64,000 nucleotides of DNA, taken from the NCBI RefSeq assembly GCF_007035645.1, contig NZ_AP019632.1:3968001-4032000 (forward strand), in the 5' to 3' direction. Positions 28,313-38,300 of the stretch are shown in pieces; the first letter of the stretch is position 1, and each line of letters opens with the position of its first letter. A program made the position numbers and the translations under genes. The stretch comes from Enterobacter asburiae. Its GTDB lineage: Bacteria; Pseudomonadota; Gammaproteobacteria; Enterobacterales; Enterobacteriaceae. Under the pieces are notes generated by a model. It was not told the DNA's origin. It saw only the letters and a program-made list of their open reading frames with translations, and did no database searches.

Positions 28313-28667
28313 AGATATTCCTTACTGTGTGTTTTATAAGTGGAAGTGGGCCTTTTTGCATAAAAGGCCACTTGATCGTATGCATTTGAGAGGAGATGGG
28401 ATAATCGTTAATACAGATCAGTTTTACGCAATTGATCGTTATTATCTATAATAAAAACGATCAATATCAATATATCAATAGTTTTTACCTATCGCGTGTT
28501 TGATTTCGATCGGTATAACAGATCAATGTACAGAAGCCATACCGGTAATACATACCGGCGTGGCATCATACAGGTAATACAGGCATGAAATAATCTGGAA
28601 TGCGCAATAGAATCAATTGTACTGAATGTTACCGCCGTCTCAGTAAATATCCCAGGAAATATAATCA
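28313..28667. other. AT-rich gene-free stretch
   Basis: Other than the dyad at 28432, it holds several scattered GATCA/GATCG words and AT-rich sequence suited to promoters for the exported-protein genes. No gene was seen. Confidence 0.5.
28432..28464. promoter_or_regulatory. 33-bp dyad TTGATCGTT...AACGATCAA
   Basis: TTGATCGTT at 28432-28440 is mirrored by AACGATCAA at 28456-28464, with most of the centre also complementary. It lies about 120 bp upstream of the first exported-protein gene. No T-run follows on either side, so an operator is more likely than a terminator. Confidence 0.45.
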
Positions 28668-29987
28668 TTAATAAGGCAGCCACATAAATGGATGATTGCC
28701 ATCGTATTTATCGTCCATGTTTTCATCAGCTGGAAGGGGACTGCTTTTCTCATTTAATGCCCCCATGGCCTCCGAGGGAGTTTTTTCATAGGGTAATTCC
28801 ACACAGGGTTGCGTTGCAATTTGACTGACAGGGACGTTATTATCTTCCGGCACTGTATTTTCAGATGAGACCTTCGATTTCTTCTGGCTTCGGGACTTCT
28901 TCCTGGCGTTCCTGCCTTCCCATGCTTTATTGAATCGTTTTATAAAATCACTATCTTTATGATACCAGCATGTGTAAAGGCAACGAATGATAAGGCATTT
29001 CTCTGCATTAGAGGCTGGTTTAAGATACGGCATTAAAGTAGCTGTATTTATATGCACTGAACTTTCGGCCATATTTTTAAGAGGGCCATTAGCATTATAT
29101 TCATCATGCCTCACAGTGGAAGGATGATATTGAGCAAGCTGAGTTAATGTTGATGCCGGGTACTGTTGCGGTATATATTGAGCAGCCTGAGTCAGTGTTG
29201 TTATATGAGGGGGATGATATATATTTTGATAAGCCATGATAAAATTGCTGTTTTGCGAAGCGTTTTGGTAGTTACTCTCTTGTCTTTCTTTCTCTGACTC
29301 TTTATTTTGTTTTCTTTTTTTTGCGCCTTCTTTGATGTTGGCTCTGTCTTTTTGAAAGTACTTCCAGGCCCATTCACACTTCTCTTTTTCTTTTTTATTT
29401 AAAGGAAACTTATCTTTATAGATATACAAACGATACCATTCTGTTCTTATGGTATTCATCAGCTCAATTTTGTCCTTTAAACCGGAATCACAACGATCAA
29501 AAAAATCGGTGATGGTGAGCATTCGTTCTGTGTGATTTGCAGGGTACTGGATAAGATTGAGTTGATCATAAGTTAATATTTGAGATATGGGTGGATTGCC
29601 ATAAACCTGTGCATCAGGAAGAGTAGAGAACAATGAAGGTGTATTAATATTTATTGTTCTCATCACCAGCCAGACATAGTAGCATGCGTCTGGGCAGTTT
29701 TTTATCCATGCAAAATCACGTGAAGGTATGAAGCGCTCATTAACATTCATTCGGATAGCTCTGATGAATCCATTTGCTATTTCAGGATGATAAAATGAAT
29801 GTACAGCTGTGTTAATTACTCTGGATGCCTGTCGGTTATCCAGAGAATAAAGGTGGCTAATGTTTAATGAATTAACAGAAGGTTTTAAATGATAATTTAA
29901 TATCGCAGACTCATACTGGTAAAACCACCTGTAAAATCTTAACTCCCTCTCACTTTTTAATTTTACAACTGACTCATTCCTGCTCAT
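28668..29987 (-). CDS. Hypothetical protein with basic linker and short repeats
   Basis: The protein is 439 residues from ATG 29987, chosen because GAGGGG lies before it; 24 further codons are open upstream. An N-terminal domain of about 210 residues is followed by a highly charged stretch (AKKRKQNKESEKERQESN). Two related repeats come next (ITTLTQAAQYIPQQYP; ASTLTQLAQYHPSTV), then a domain of about 70 residues and a basic tail. No family is recognised. It is divergent from alpA in the CP4-like block. Confidence 0.6.
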   Translation of the reverse strand: MSRNESVVKLKSERELRFYRWFYQYESAILNYHLKPSVNSLNISHLYSLDNRQASRVINTAVHSFYHPEIANGFIRAIRMNVNERFIPSRDFAWIKNCPDACYYVWLVMRTININTPSLFSTLPDAQVYGNPPISQILTYDQLNLIQYPANHTERMLTITDFFDRCDSGLKDKIELMNTIRTEWYRLYIYKDKFPLNKKEKEKCEWAWKYFQKDRANIKEGAKKRKQNKESEKERQESNYQNASQNSNFIMAYQNIYHPPHITTLTQAAQYIPQQYPASTLTQLAQYHPSTVRHDEYNANGPLKNMAESSVHINTATLMPYLKPASNAEKCLIIRCLYTCWYHKDSDFIKRFNKAWEGRNARKKSRSQKKSKVSSENTVPEDNNVPVSQIATQPCVELPYEKTPSEAMGALNEKSSPLPADENMDDKYDGNHPFMWLPY

Positions 29988-30383
29988 TCGATTCCCCTCA
30001 CTCACCGTATACGTTTCCCATCCCTCAGCCACTCGTGTGTCAGTCACAGGGTGTTTCATGGCGTTGACTATAGCAAATTCATAGGGAAAAACGTAGGTGT
30101 TAAATCATCTGAAGTAGCTATGAATACTGAGTTTAAGGCATGAAAAGTGAAAATTCATACCCTTCAGGTATGCTGGAGTAAAGTGATGGATGTGAGCGCA
30201 ACGCGCAGCATCCAAAAGAGGGAGGAGAAGGTTGTGGACCGGCTGCACAGCCATGACGTTAAAATATGGCCACTGTTACGTCATTCGCGTCTCCTGTTCA
30301 TAAAAGTAAAATCTTACATATGCGACCCATGACATGAAAGGATGCCGACCGGTGTCCTCCTGTTACATTTACGGAGACATGTC
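29988..30383. other. Divergent regulatory region between the repeat-containing hypothetical gene and alpA
   Basis: About 400 bp with no supported gene. It holds the ATGACGT/ACGTCAT dyad and probably the divergent promoters of the island's alpA gene and the minus-strand gene. Confidence 0.45.
30253..30284. promoter_or_regulatory. Dyad ATGACGT-N18-ACGTCAT upstream of alpA
   Basis: The two exact half-sites are separated by 18 bp and lie about 100 bp before the alpA start. The spacing suggests a site for a dimeric regulator on one face of the helix. Which regulator binds is unknown. Confidence 0.4.
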
Positions 30384-30587
30384 ATGAACACGATTGATAT
30401 TTACGAAGATAGATTTGTCAGTATGCAGTTTATTACCGAAATGACCGGTTTGTCTGATAAGTGGTTTTATAAAATGGCTCAGCAAGGTAAATTTCCAAAA
30501 CCTGTAAAGTTTGGCCGCAGTTCCCGCTGGATTGAACGTGAAGTAAAAGAATGGTTTGAAGCCCGCATTAATGAATCGAGAGCATAA
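30384..30587 (+). CDS. alpA: AlpA-family helix-turn-helix regulator
   Basis: The 67-residue protein has the AlpA/phage P4 Vis-like MerR-type helix-turn-helix: FVSMQFITEMTGLSDKWFYK, then FPKPVKFGRSSRWIEREVKE. AlpA of CP4-57 activates the prophage excision gene, so it may control excision of this island. ATG 30384 has GGAG before it. Confidence 0.87.
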   Translation: MNTIDIYEDRFVSMQFITEMTGLSDKWFYKMAQQGKFPKPVKFGRSSRWIEREVKEWFEARINESRA

Positions 30588-30934
30588 AGACAATTAAAGA
30601 TAGTGATAAAAAGATCACTAACTTCACACCATGATTTTATACTTCCGTGTCTTGTCGCACATGGGTTTCATGTGATTTATAAAGACGGTTTATTTATTAT
30701 TGTATTTAATGCATTATCAAATGCTCTTTAATACATTATCACCTATCAATAATACTTCATATAAACATGCGATATCACATCCAGTGTAGTGTCACACAGG
30801 TACATTGTGTTATCGCACAAGTATAACCTCTGATGTGACTATTCATACTGAATATCATACAAAGACATTCATTCAATAAACACCCTTACATATTGCCAGT
30901 TAGCTATTGTTGACTGGCTTTAGAGAAATACATT
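30588..30934. repeat. Iteron-like TATCACA/TCGCACA words upstream of HUH-type protein
   Basis: The AT-rich 340 bp contains related words TTGTCGCACA (about 30652), ATATCACAT (about 30771), GTGTCACACA (about 30788) and TTATCGCACA (about 30810). Two TGCATTATCA/TACATTATCA copies lie near 30710-30740. The cluster directly precedes a gene with a replication-initiator-type motif, so an origin or autoregulatory region is plausible. Confidence 0.4.
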
Positions 30935-31954
30935 ATGGACTTACCAGAATCAATACTGTTATCTCACGCTGAATATCACATTGAGAATAACAATCCTTAT
31001 CTCATCATATCCGATGACAATGAATTCAGGTTCAGATTGGAACAACTGGACAGTTGCCTTAAAACTCTCAGCAGAGGACGTAAGTTACCCTTCACTATTC
31101 TGTATAACCGTTCAGGATACAAAGAGAGTGCAGAATCAGCCATCATTCTTGATGCCATCCGTTATCTCAATATGTTGCCCCTGGATGCGATGAAAGTACG
31201 AATGGCTAATCCACGTATTGCTACATTCCAGCGTTTATTTACTAGCGCCGATTTATATTCGCGTATCCATAACGGGAAAATAATAGGGGCAGATACCGTA
31301 ACTACTGCAGAGATGCTGAACAAGTTGATGCAGGATTACCGATTCGCTGTGAGTCAGGCAGGATTTAAACAAGCATGCAGAAAGTACCAGAGGGCTTCGG
31401 TTAAAAACCTGAAGGGAGTGATGAATTACATCAGACATCTGCAGGAGCGTCATTCCCGACTGCTGATCTTGCGGGTTGATTTATCATGGGCGAATGAGCA
31501 TAAAGCGGACATCACTGCTGATGACGCCCGTAAGCATCGCCAGCAGTTATTTCGTAATATGCAAAAGGATCCAATGTTTCGCCATGTCCTCGGGACGATA
31601 TGGAAACTGGAATATGGCCCACAACGTAAATTTCATTACCACATGCTGTTTATCTTAAATGGAAATAAGGCACAACAGGATGGCGTGATTGCTCATGCTT
31701 TCGGGAGATACTGGAATGAAACCATTACTAAAGGTAGAGGCATGTTCTACAACTGCAACGCTTACAAAGAGCGTTATGAGGACTGCTGCCTCGGCAAACT
31801 GCAACGCGGTGACAGTAGTAAGGACAAGGGGTTACTTAAGGCACTAAGTTACATCACCAAAATTGATGCCTGCGCACGTCTGGTTCTTCCGGGTAATGCC
31901 AGAACCTTTGGTCGCGGAGAAGTACGTTCATTGAAAAAAAGGAAGAGAACATAA
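30935..31954 (+). CDS. Inovirus Gp2-type / YagK-YfjJ family protein, HUH-like
   Basis: The 339-residue protein matches the YagK/YfjJ C-terminal family, also called inovirus-type Gp2. The motif RKFHYHMLFILNG contains His-hydrophobic-His, the metal-binding HUH motif of rolling-circle initiators, preceded by IWKLEYGPQ. Gp2 of filamentous phage nicks the replication origin. In CP4-like islands its role is untested. A strong terminator follows. Confidence 0.8.
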   Translation: MDLPESILLSHAEYHIENNNPYLIISDDNEFRFRLEQLDSCLKTLSRGRKLPFTILYNRSGYKESAESAIILDAIRYLNMLPLDAMKVRMANPRIATFQRLFTSADLYSRIHNGKIIGADTVTTAEMLNKLMQDYRFAVSQAGFKQACRKYQRASVKNLKGVMNYIRHLQERHSRLLILRVDLSWANEHKADITADDARKHRQQLFRNMQKDPMFRHVLGTIWKLEYGPQRKFHYHMLFILNGNKAQQDGVIAHAFGRYWNETITKGRGMFYNCNAYKERYEDCCLGKLQRGDSSKDKGLLKALSYITKIDACARLVLPGNARTFGRGEVRSLKKRKRT

Positions 31955-32017
31955 ATAGGCCGGTAAACCTAACCCGTGGTAACAGTCGGTAATGCTTCCT
32001 TCCCCCCTTCAATCCAC

Positions 32018-32046
32018 AAAGCCAGCTAACCATGCTGGCTTTTTTC
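32018..32046 (+). terminator. Rho-independent terminator after Gp2-like gene
   Basis: AGCCAGC-TAACCAT-GCTGGCT forms a seven-base stem followed by six T residues, 64 bp after the stop codon. Confidence 0.85.
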
Positions 32047-32062
32047 ATTTGTTACGGAGTTC

Positions 32063-32458
32063 ATGATGAATTACTTCGTCTTAGCCACTCACGCCGTCAC
32101 CGTAGAGGGCGAATGGGTTACACCAGAATCGGTTCAACAGGTTGATTTTGATTCATTGCATTGTATTTACTGCAAACTGCAGATAGGTGTTCAGTTTGAT
32201 CCCCTGACATCTACAAGAACGTTTGTGCACCTGCCGGGGAGTATCAACAATGTTGCTCGGCTTAAAACATGTCGATTTAACAAGCACCAAATAGCACCAG
32301 AACAGACCTTGCCAAAAACCATTCCACCTCTAGAAAAGCGCCTTCGACCTACTAACACGACGATACGGCAATGGCGATGCAACTGGTGCCACATTTGTTG
32401 GCAAGGAGAGAAGATATGTCCTCAATGTACTGACTGGATTTATACAACTGATGCGTAA
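32063..32458 (+). CDS. Putative zinc-ribbon protein
   Basis: The 131-residue protein has an N-terminal CxxC (HCIYCKLQIG) and C-terminal cysteines (RCNWCHICWQG; CPQC) that could bind zinc. Such proteins commonly follow the Gp2/YfjJ gene in enterobacterial islands; function is unknown. GGAG precedes the tandem ATG codons. Confidence 0.6.
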   Translation: MMNYFVLATHAVTVEGEWVTPESVQQVDFDSLHCIYCKLQIGVQFDPLTSTRTFVHLPGSINNVARLKTCRFNKHQIAPEQTLPKTIPPLEKRLRPTNTTIRQWRCNWCHICWQGEKICPQCTDWIYTTDA

Positions 32459-32720
32459 GAGGCTGTATCGACTGCTTTGTGCCAATAACGGACGTTGTTA
32501 AGCTCATGCAGTATGGATTCACGAAGAACATACATTATATATTGTCCTAATTAACTCGGGATGAAAGCTCCTGATGGCTCTCTTTTTGCTCGCTGTAACG
32601 GTCTGCAAGATAACCGGTTTGTCCCTTAAGCAGCACTGTGATTTTAAACAGCTTCTCGGCTACATCAACGGAACTAAATGTTTCTCGACTATTCTCTAAG
32701 GCAACTTGCGGCCTATACAA

Positions 32721-32750
32721 AAAAGAGCCGGGTTATACCCGGCTCTTTTT
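32721..32750. terminator. Bidirectional terminator, 3' of the H-NS-like gene
   Basis: AGAGCCGGG-TTATA-CCCGGCTCT has A residues before and T residues after, so it works on either strand. It overlaps the stop codon of the minus-strand H-NS-like gene. Confidence 0.85.
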
Positions 32751-33153
32751 AGCTGATTTCAAAATCTTTTAATTCCCCACCTTCAGCAATCAGATTTGAG
32801 ATCCGCTTCGGCATTCGCCCCTGACCTGACCATGTTTTTGACTCTCCAGTTTCGTCAGTATATCGATACTTCGCGGGGCGGGGGGAGCGCGTCCTTTTAG
32901 CCTTACCCGGAGAGCCAATAGCAGCTAAAAGTTCGGAGGGGTCGATACCCTCATCAAGCATCATCTGACGAAGTGTTTCCAGTTTATCGCGGCGCTGACT
33001 TTCATTTGCAAGACGTAATGTCTCTTCTTCTCGTCGTTCTATAAGAATAATTTTAAACTTTTCCAGAACATCTTCCAGTACATCTAATGACATTTCACGA
33101 GTCTGGGAACGCAAGGTACGGATATTGTTCAACTGTGTGAGAGCATCTGACAT
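32749..33153 (-). CDS. H-NS-family nucleoid protein, Hfp-like
   Basis: The 134-residue protein has the H-NS order: an N-terminal helical dimerisation domain (SDALTQLNNIRTLRSQTREM), coiled coil, linker, and the DNA-binding motif TWSGQGRMPKRI (QGR contacts the AT minor groove). It diverges from housekeeping H-NS and resembles the island-borne H-NS homologue Hfp of uropathogenic E. coli, which works in concert with H-NS and matters at low temperature. ATG 33153 gives the family length. It may silence the AT-rich cargo around it. It borders the cold-shock genes. Confidence 0.85.
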   Translation of the reverse strand: MSDALTQLNNIRTLRSQTREMSLDVLEDVLEKFKIILIERREEETLRLANESQRRDKLETLRQMMLDEGIDPSELLAAIGSPGKAKRTRSPRPAKYRYTDETGESKTWSGQGRMPKRISNLIAEGGELKDFEIS

Positions 33154-33704
33154 AAAGAGACCTCTTAAAATTTCAGCAAATACCAATGTCGACGGTTGCT
33201 CATCAACCCGATTTTTCTTAATGAGCATTTTAATCCGATTGGTACATATTGTTATTAACGAGGTTTAGACTACTGATATAAATCTCTTATCGCAAGACAA
33301 AACTAAGAAGAATGTGCAAGAACTAAATTCTAACTCCTACGAAATGTCCATGCATTTTTGAAGATACTTAAAACTATAATGCCAGGAGTCATCCGGAGAG
33401 CCTTTTTATACCCTCATAACTTAGGCTTCAGTTACACCTGATGAGATTTAAAATGAGGAGAGAAAGCGCCACCACTTAGCAAGGTTTTTCACAAATGGCA
33501 GGATGGCACGCAGGGGAGAGACACCTGCATTTTGTCAGAGGGTAGCGAATTACTCTCTCTTTATAGAGGTGTTTCTAAAAAAGTGTAATGTAAAAAAAAG
33601 CCTGCTGTTAGCAGGCCATAAATGTTTTCAACTCATTTTTGTTCGATTCTGATAAATAGGGTAAGCATGCAATTAAACGTGGAGCAGAGAGCATGACAAA
33701 AATG
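33154..33704. other. Gene-free region upstream of H-NS-like gene
   Basis: It holds the H-NS-like promoter region, likely long and AT-rich as for hns genes, and the terminator at 33592. No supported gene was found. Confidence 0.5.
33592..33616 (-). terminator. Terminator 3' of the small 75-residue gene
   Basis: On the minus strand GCCTGC-TAACA-GCAGGC is followed by eight T residues, about 90 bp after that gene's stop. Confidence 0.8.
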
Positions 33705-33932
33705 CTATAAATATTTCCTGGCCGCATCAAGTATCTCCTGTGACGTTAACTCCCTGTCAGTAGCCACGTAAACAATACCATGATCGCCAGTTAAGGAAGG
33801 AAAACCTGCAGACATAATCCGAAGATGTGTTTCTTCACCGTTTGGATATTCCTGCCTGATAGAGGATATACCTTCCAGAACGGTCATGACTTTACAGGAT
33901 TCAGCATTAAAGAAAACAAGGACTTTAATCAT
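33705..33932 (-). CDS. Small hypothetical protein
   Basis: The 75-residue protein (MIKVLVFFNAESCKVMTVLE...) has an alternating strand and helix pattern and no known family. AGGG precedes the ATG and a good terminator follows, so it is probably a real single-gene unit. It lies between H-NS-like and cold-shock genes and could share their regulation. Confidence 0.55.
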   Translation of the reverse strand: MIKVLVFFNAESCKVMTVLEGISSIRQEYPNGEETHLRIMSAGFPSLTGDHGIVYVATDRELTSQEILDAARKYL

Positions 33933-34200
33933 ATTCTATTACCCTGTTCTCTCGTGGATATTAACTGGCAGATGCCATTAAGGTCAAAGCCATTACGCAC
34001 TTCTTATTTAACATGTGGTTAGTTTGTGCTTTTAGACTTTTTATGCAGTAGTACTGCACTTCATCACATCGGTTAGCATACTCATAATTTTGAAAAATAT
34101 GCTGATCAGATATTATGAATAAACGACTTTCATCTGATTTAAGTTATGGATCTGTCTACTCAGGAATAATCCTTTATAGTTATCGCAGACCCACAATGAT

Positions 34201-34419
34201 TTATTTATCGCAAAGTGTTACGTTTGCAGCAGCAGGACCCTTGTCTCCGCGGTGAATGGCGAATTCAACTTTCTGACCTTCAAATAAAGTTTTAAAGTTG
34301 TCGCCATCAAGTGCAGACAAATGGACAAAGATATCTTTGCTGCCATCAAGAGGAGAGATGAAGCCAAAACCTTTGTCTTCGTTAAACCATTTAACCAGGC
34401 CCATAATTCTAGAGGTCAT
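34201..34419 (-). CDS. Cold-shock protein, CspA family
   Basis: The 72-residue protein is a complete cold-shock domain with RNP1 (KGFGFI) and RNP2 (DIFVHLSAL) and the usual start [10 protein letters not shown]. CspA-type proteins melt RNA structure during cold or stress. ATG 34419 has CGGAG before it. It differs in detail from CspA, CspC and CspE, consistent with an accessory copy. It is divergent from the second cold-shock gene. Confidence 0.9.
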   Translation of the reverse strand: MTSRIMGLVKWFNEDKGFGFISPLDGSKDIFVHLSALDGDNFKTLFEGQKVEFAIHRGDKGPAAANVTLCDK

Positions 34420-34697
34420 ACTGACTCCGTTATACATGATTGTATTGATAGTAAACGTATAGGATTAAACATATGGACTCAAAAGAGGGGATATCAACGA
34501 TAGCGCCTGGTAATGAGAACTGCCCGGAAAATTTCTAACTTTCATTAGTACATCGAACTGATGGGATTCATTAAGGCACAGGGAATCGATATAAGCAAAT
34601 TATCTTTTAGCCGTCCAGAGGTCCTGTAGGGAAAATAAAAGTGGCTGAATGCCATTTTCAATGTATAGTCTTTACGTGTTTTCAATAAGGAATTGAC

Positions 34698-34910
34698 TTG
34701 TCCCATAAAATGACAGGAATTGTCAAAAGCTTTGATATTCTTAGTGGTAAAGGCCTCATCATCCCATCTGATGGACGAAAAGACGTTCTGCTTCACATTT
34801 CAGCCGTTAACTCTCGCGAATCAGAATTACTCATCCCTGGAAGCCGCATAGAGTTTTGCCGGATAAACGGTCTCAGGGGGCCTGTGGCTGCGAACATTTA
34901 TCTTTCCTGA
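34698..34910 (+). CDS. CspF/CspH-like cold-shock protein, TTG start
   Basis: The 70-residue protein matches CspF and CspH of E. coli from end to end ([39 protein letters not shown]). The TTG at 34698 gives exactly the family N-terminus MS.KM and has AAGG seven bases before it; the next ATG would remove four residues. As in CspF and CspH, RNP1 lacks its aromatic residues, so nucleic-acid binding may be weak. Confidence 0.85.
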   Translation: MSHKMTGIVKSFDILSGKGLIIPSDGRKDVLLHISAVNSRESELLIPGSRIEFCRINGLRGPVAANIYLS

Positions 34911-34991
34911 TTTTCAGTGTGTCAAAATAGATAGATTAAAACTTAACCACATGTGGTACGGTGAAGCTCATTCATTGAAAGGTTAATGGTT

Positions 34992-35156
34992 ATGTCTGTT
35001 ATCAATTACGCAATGAAATTCTTCAGCAGTGCGTCTACTGCCACTGCTGCCTGTCCTGTTTGTGGCTTAAAATCAGTACAACCGTTGTCAAAAATCCGGC
35101 TCAACCAGACCATGCTTTGCCCCGGATGTAAGGCTCTGTTTATCTCCCGACGCTAG
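34992..35156 (+). CDS. YnfU-family small zinc-binding protein
   Basis: The 54-residue protein (MSVINYAMKFFSSASTATAA...) has two CxxC pairs (ACPVCGLK and LCPGCKALF) that form a zinc ribbon. Short proteins of this kind lie beside cspF/cspH-type genes in E. coli. It is 81 bp after the CspF/H-like gene in the same direction. A related copy lies at 44301. Confidence 0.75.
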   Translation: MSVINYAMKFFSSASTATAACPVCGLKSVQPLSKIRLNQTMLCPGCKALFISRR

Positions 35157-35311
35157 CTCGACCAAAACCGCAGAACAGAGCTCATGTCCTATACTTATGT
35201 TAGATTCCGGCAGCTGTTAAATCCCTGATGCCTGACGCCCATCCTGAGAGAACGTTTCTGAACTGATTTCGCAACTGCTCCTGCGCGCTAACGTCGCATC
35301 AGAGCAATGCT

Positions 35312-38300
35312 ATGAAAATGATCCCCAGAGCGTGGTTTAACCGCTCCCGTATTCTGATGAATGCTGCCGAAAACATAACGTTTTCGGCGAACGATCCTGC
35401 CGGTGAAAGCTCGCCGCGGTCAGAACTCTTTTCGACCGTCCAGATGGAACGCTACGGCCAGAAGCTGGCGCGGACTCATAAAGTATCACCGGATAGGCAT
35501 CCTTATTATCTTCTGAAACGGCTTGGCGACAATGAGGCCGTCATTACCCAAAACTGCTATGAGCTTAACGCGGGTAAAAAGACCAGTATCATGCCCGCCG
35601 GTGAATGGCTGCTGGACAATTATTATCTGATTGAGGAACAAATCCGCACTGTCCGCCAGCATCTGCCGAAAAGCTTTGGCAAAGGTCTTCCGTCGCTTGT
35701 ATCGCCGTTGAATTGCCCACGAATTTATCATATTGCATCAGAGGCCATTGCTCACGGCGATGGCCGCTGGGATGCCGCCAGCCTGACCAGCTATCTCACT
35801 GCCTATCAACAGGTGACGCCGCTGACGCTGGGTGAAGTCTGGGCGTTACCGGGAATGCTGCGCCTTGCGCTGATTGAAAATCTTCGTCGTATCAGTATGG
35901 AAGTGATAAAAGCGCAGCAGGACAGAAACCTTGCTGATACGTGGATAACAAGGATTGTCGAATGCGCAGAGAGTGCGCCTGGTGATTTAATCATGGTGGT
36001 TGCCGATATGGCGCGCTCCCGACCTCCGTTAACCAGTGCGTTTGTCGCAGAGCTGGTGCGGCGCCTGCAGGGGCATGGCAACGCGCTGTCGTTACCTCTG
36101 ACCTGGGTTGATCAGTGCCTTCGGGAACAGGGGATCACCACTGACGTTCTCATACATAGTTTCAATCAGCAGCTTGCCGCCAGCCAGCTGTCCGTCAGTA
36201 ACAGCATCGCGGGCCTGCGTTTATTGAGTGAAACGGACTGGGCTGATTTCGCCGAAACGATAAGCGTTGTCGAACAGGCATTACGCAATGATCCTGCCGG
36301 CATCTATCCCCGGATGCACTTCAATACCCGGGATCATTACCGGCACGTAGTTGAGGTTCTGGCCAGGGACAGCGGTCTCAGCGAGCCTGAGGTTGCTGAG
36401 AAGGTGCTGGCGCTTTCAGAGGAAAAAGCGCCCGATACACCGGAACATCATGTTGGTTATTATCTTGCGGGCGAAGGTCGACAGGCGCTGGATATTCATC
36501 TCCTGGCAGACGCCTCAAGGCTCATACGCTTGCGGCACAGTTTCAACAGAATAACCCTGCTGTCATGGCTTGGAAGCCTGGCGTTGCTGACAACCGCAGC
36601 GACCGCAGCAATATTGCACGAAACCGCCATGCAGGGCGCAGACTGGCTATTGATCGCGGTGATATTACCTCTGATTATCGCATTAACTCAGTTAATGAGC
36701 GATTTGCTCAGTGATGCAACCACCCGTTTTCGCGTTCCTCGACCCTTACCGGGGATGGATTTTTCAGCCGGTATTCCCGCTGACAGTGCCACCATGTTAG
36801 TCATTCCCTGCATGTTGACCAGCCACGAAAGTTTCAGCCAGCTCCTCACCAGTCTTGAAGTCTGCTGGTTGGGGAATGAAAACGAAAATCTCAGGTTCGC
36901 GCTGCTCACTGATTTTGCTGATTCTGAAAATGAACCCTCGCCGGAAAGTCACGCGCTGCTCAGACAGGCTATCGCCGATACGCAGGCGCTTAATCGCCGC
37001 TACCCTTCCGGCCGACCACGTTTTTATCTGTTACATCGCCAGCCTGAATGGAACCCCTCGGAAGGAGCGTGGATGGGCTATGAACGCAAGCGGGGAAAAC
37101 TGGCGTTACTGAACAGCTGGTTGCGCCATCCCGGAACGCAATTCGTCAGCGTTGCAGAGATGCCTGCCCACCTTTTACCGGGTCACATAAAATACGTCAT
37201 TACCCTGGACAGCGATACGGTGCTCCCGCGCGATACGGCACACAAACTCGTCGCGACGATGGCGCATCCGCTGAATACGCCTGAGTATGATCCGGTACGC
37301 CAGAGGGTTGTCAAAGGATTCGGTATTTTACAGCCCGGTCTTGCGGAGGAGATACCACGCAACGGTCAGGGGCGTTACGCAGCCCTGCGCAGCAGCGTAC
37401 CGGGCAATAACCCTTATTCGATGATGTCTTCGGATATTTATCAGGATCTCTTTGGGGAAGGCTCGTTTGTGGGCAAAGGGATTTACGATGTTGATATTTT
37501 TATGCAGGCCACTACCAACATCTGCCCGGAAAATCTGGTACTCAGCCACGATCTGCTTGAAGGATGCTATGCACGTTCGGGTCTGCTGAGCGAGGTGTTA
37601 CTGTACGAACAGTACCCTAATAATTATCTGTCGGATGTTGCACGACGTTCACGCTGGATCCGGGGTGACTGGCAACTGCTTAACTGGCTAAAACCACGCG
37701 TCAGAAAAGCCGATGGAACCCGGGTCAGGAATCCGCTGACCGCGCTTTCTTACTGGAAATTACTCGATAATCTACGTCGCAGTCTGGTCGCCCCCTCCTT
37801 ACTGATATTGCTGTTCTTCGCTCTGCTTTGGGTACCCAACCCGGTTTACTGGCTGGGCATACTGTTGCTGATATGGCTGTTGCCAGCCATCCTCTGCATC
37901 AGCCACGACCTTCTGCATAAACCTCTGCGTCGCCGCGTGAAGCCGCATCTGTTAATGGTGGGGGCGGGCGCGCTAAAGCGTCTGTCAGGTATCAGCCTTA
38001 ATTTTGCGATACTGCCGCACGAAGCCGGATATTCGCTGAAAGCGATCGCCGTGACGCTATGGCGACTGGGGATAAGCAGGCGTCACCTCAGCCAGTGGGT
38101 CAGCCACAGCCAGGACAGCAGTCAGGCCAGACCCACTGTTGCACGTTTTTATCAGGCGATGTGGCTGAACGTTGCCGGTGGCGTGGCGCTGACAATACTG
38201 ACCGGACAATTTGCCCCACAGCTGCTGGGGATTGCGTTACCGATCGGTTTGGTATGGTGTGTGGCACCGCTGCTGATGAGCTGGCTGAGTCGCCAGCCCG

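Noticed and set aside
29100..29230. Internal repeats, checked as a CRISPR array or tandem repeat
   Set aside because: They are two related protein repeats (ITTLTQAAQY / STLTQLAQY), not regular DNA repeats with spacers. No CRISPR array was seen anywhere.
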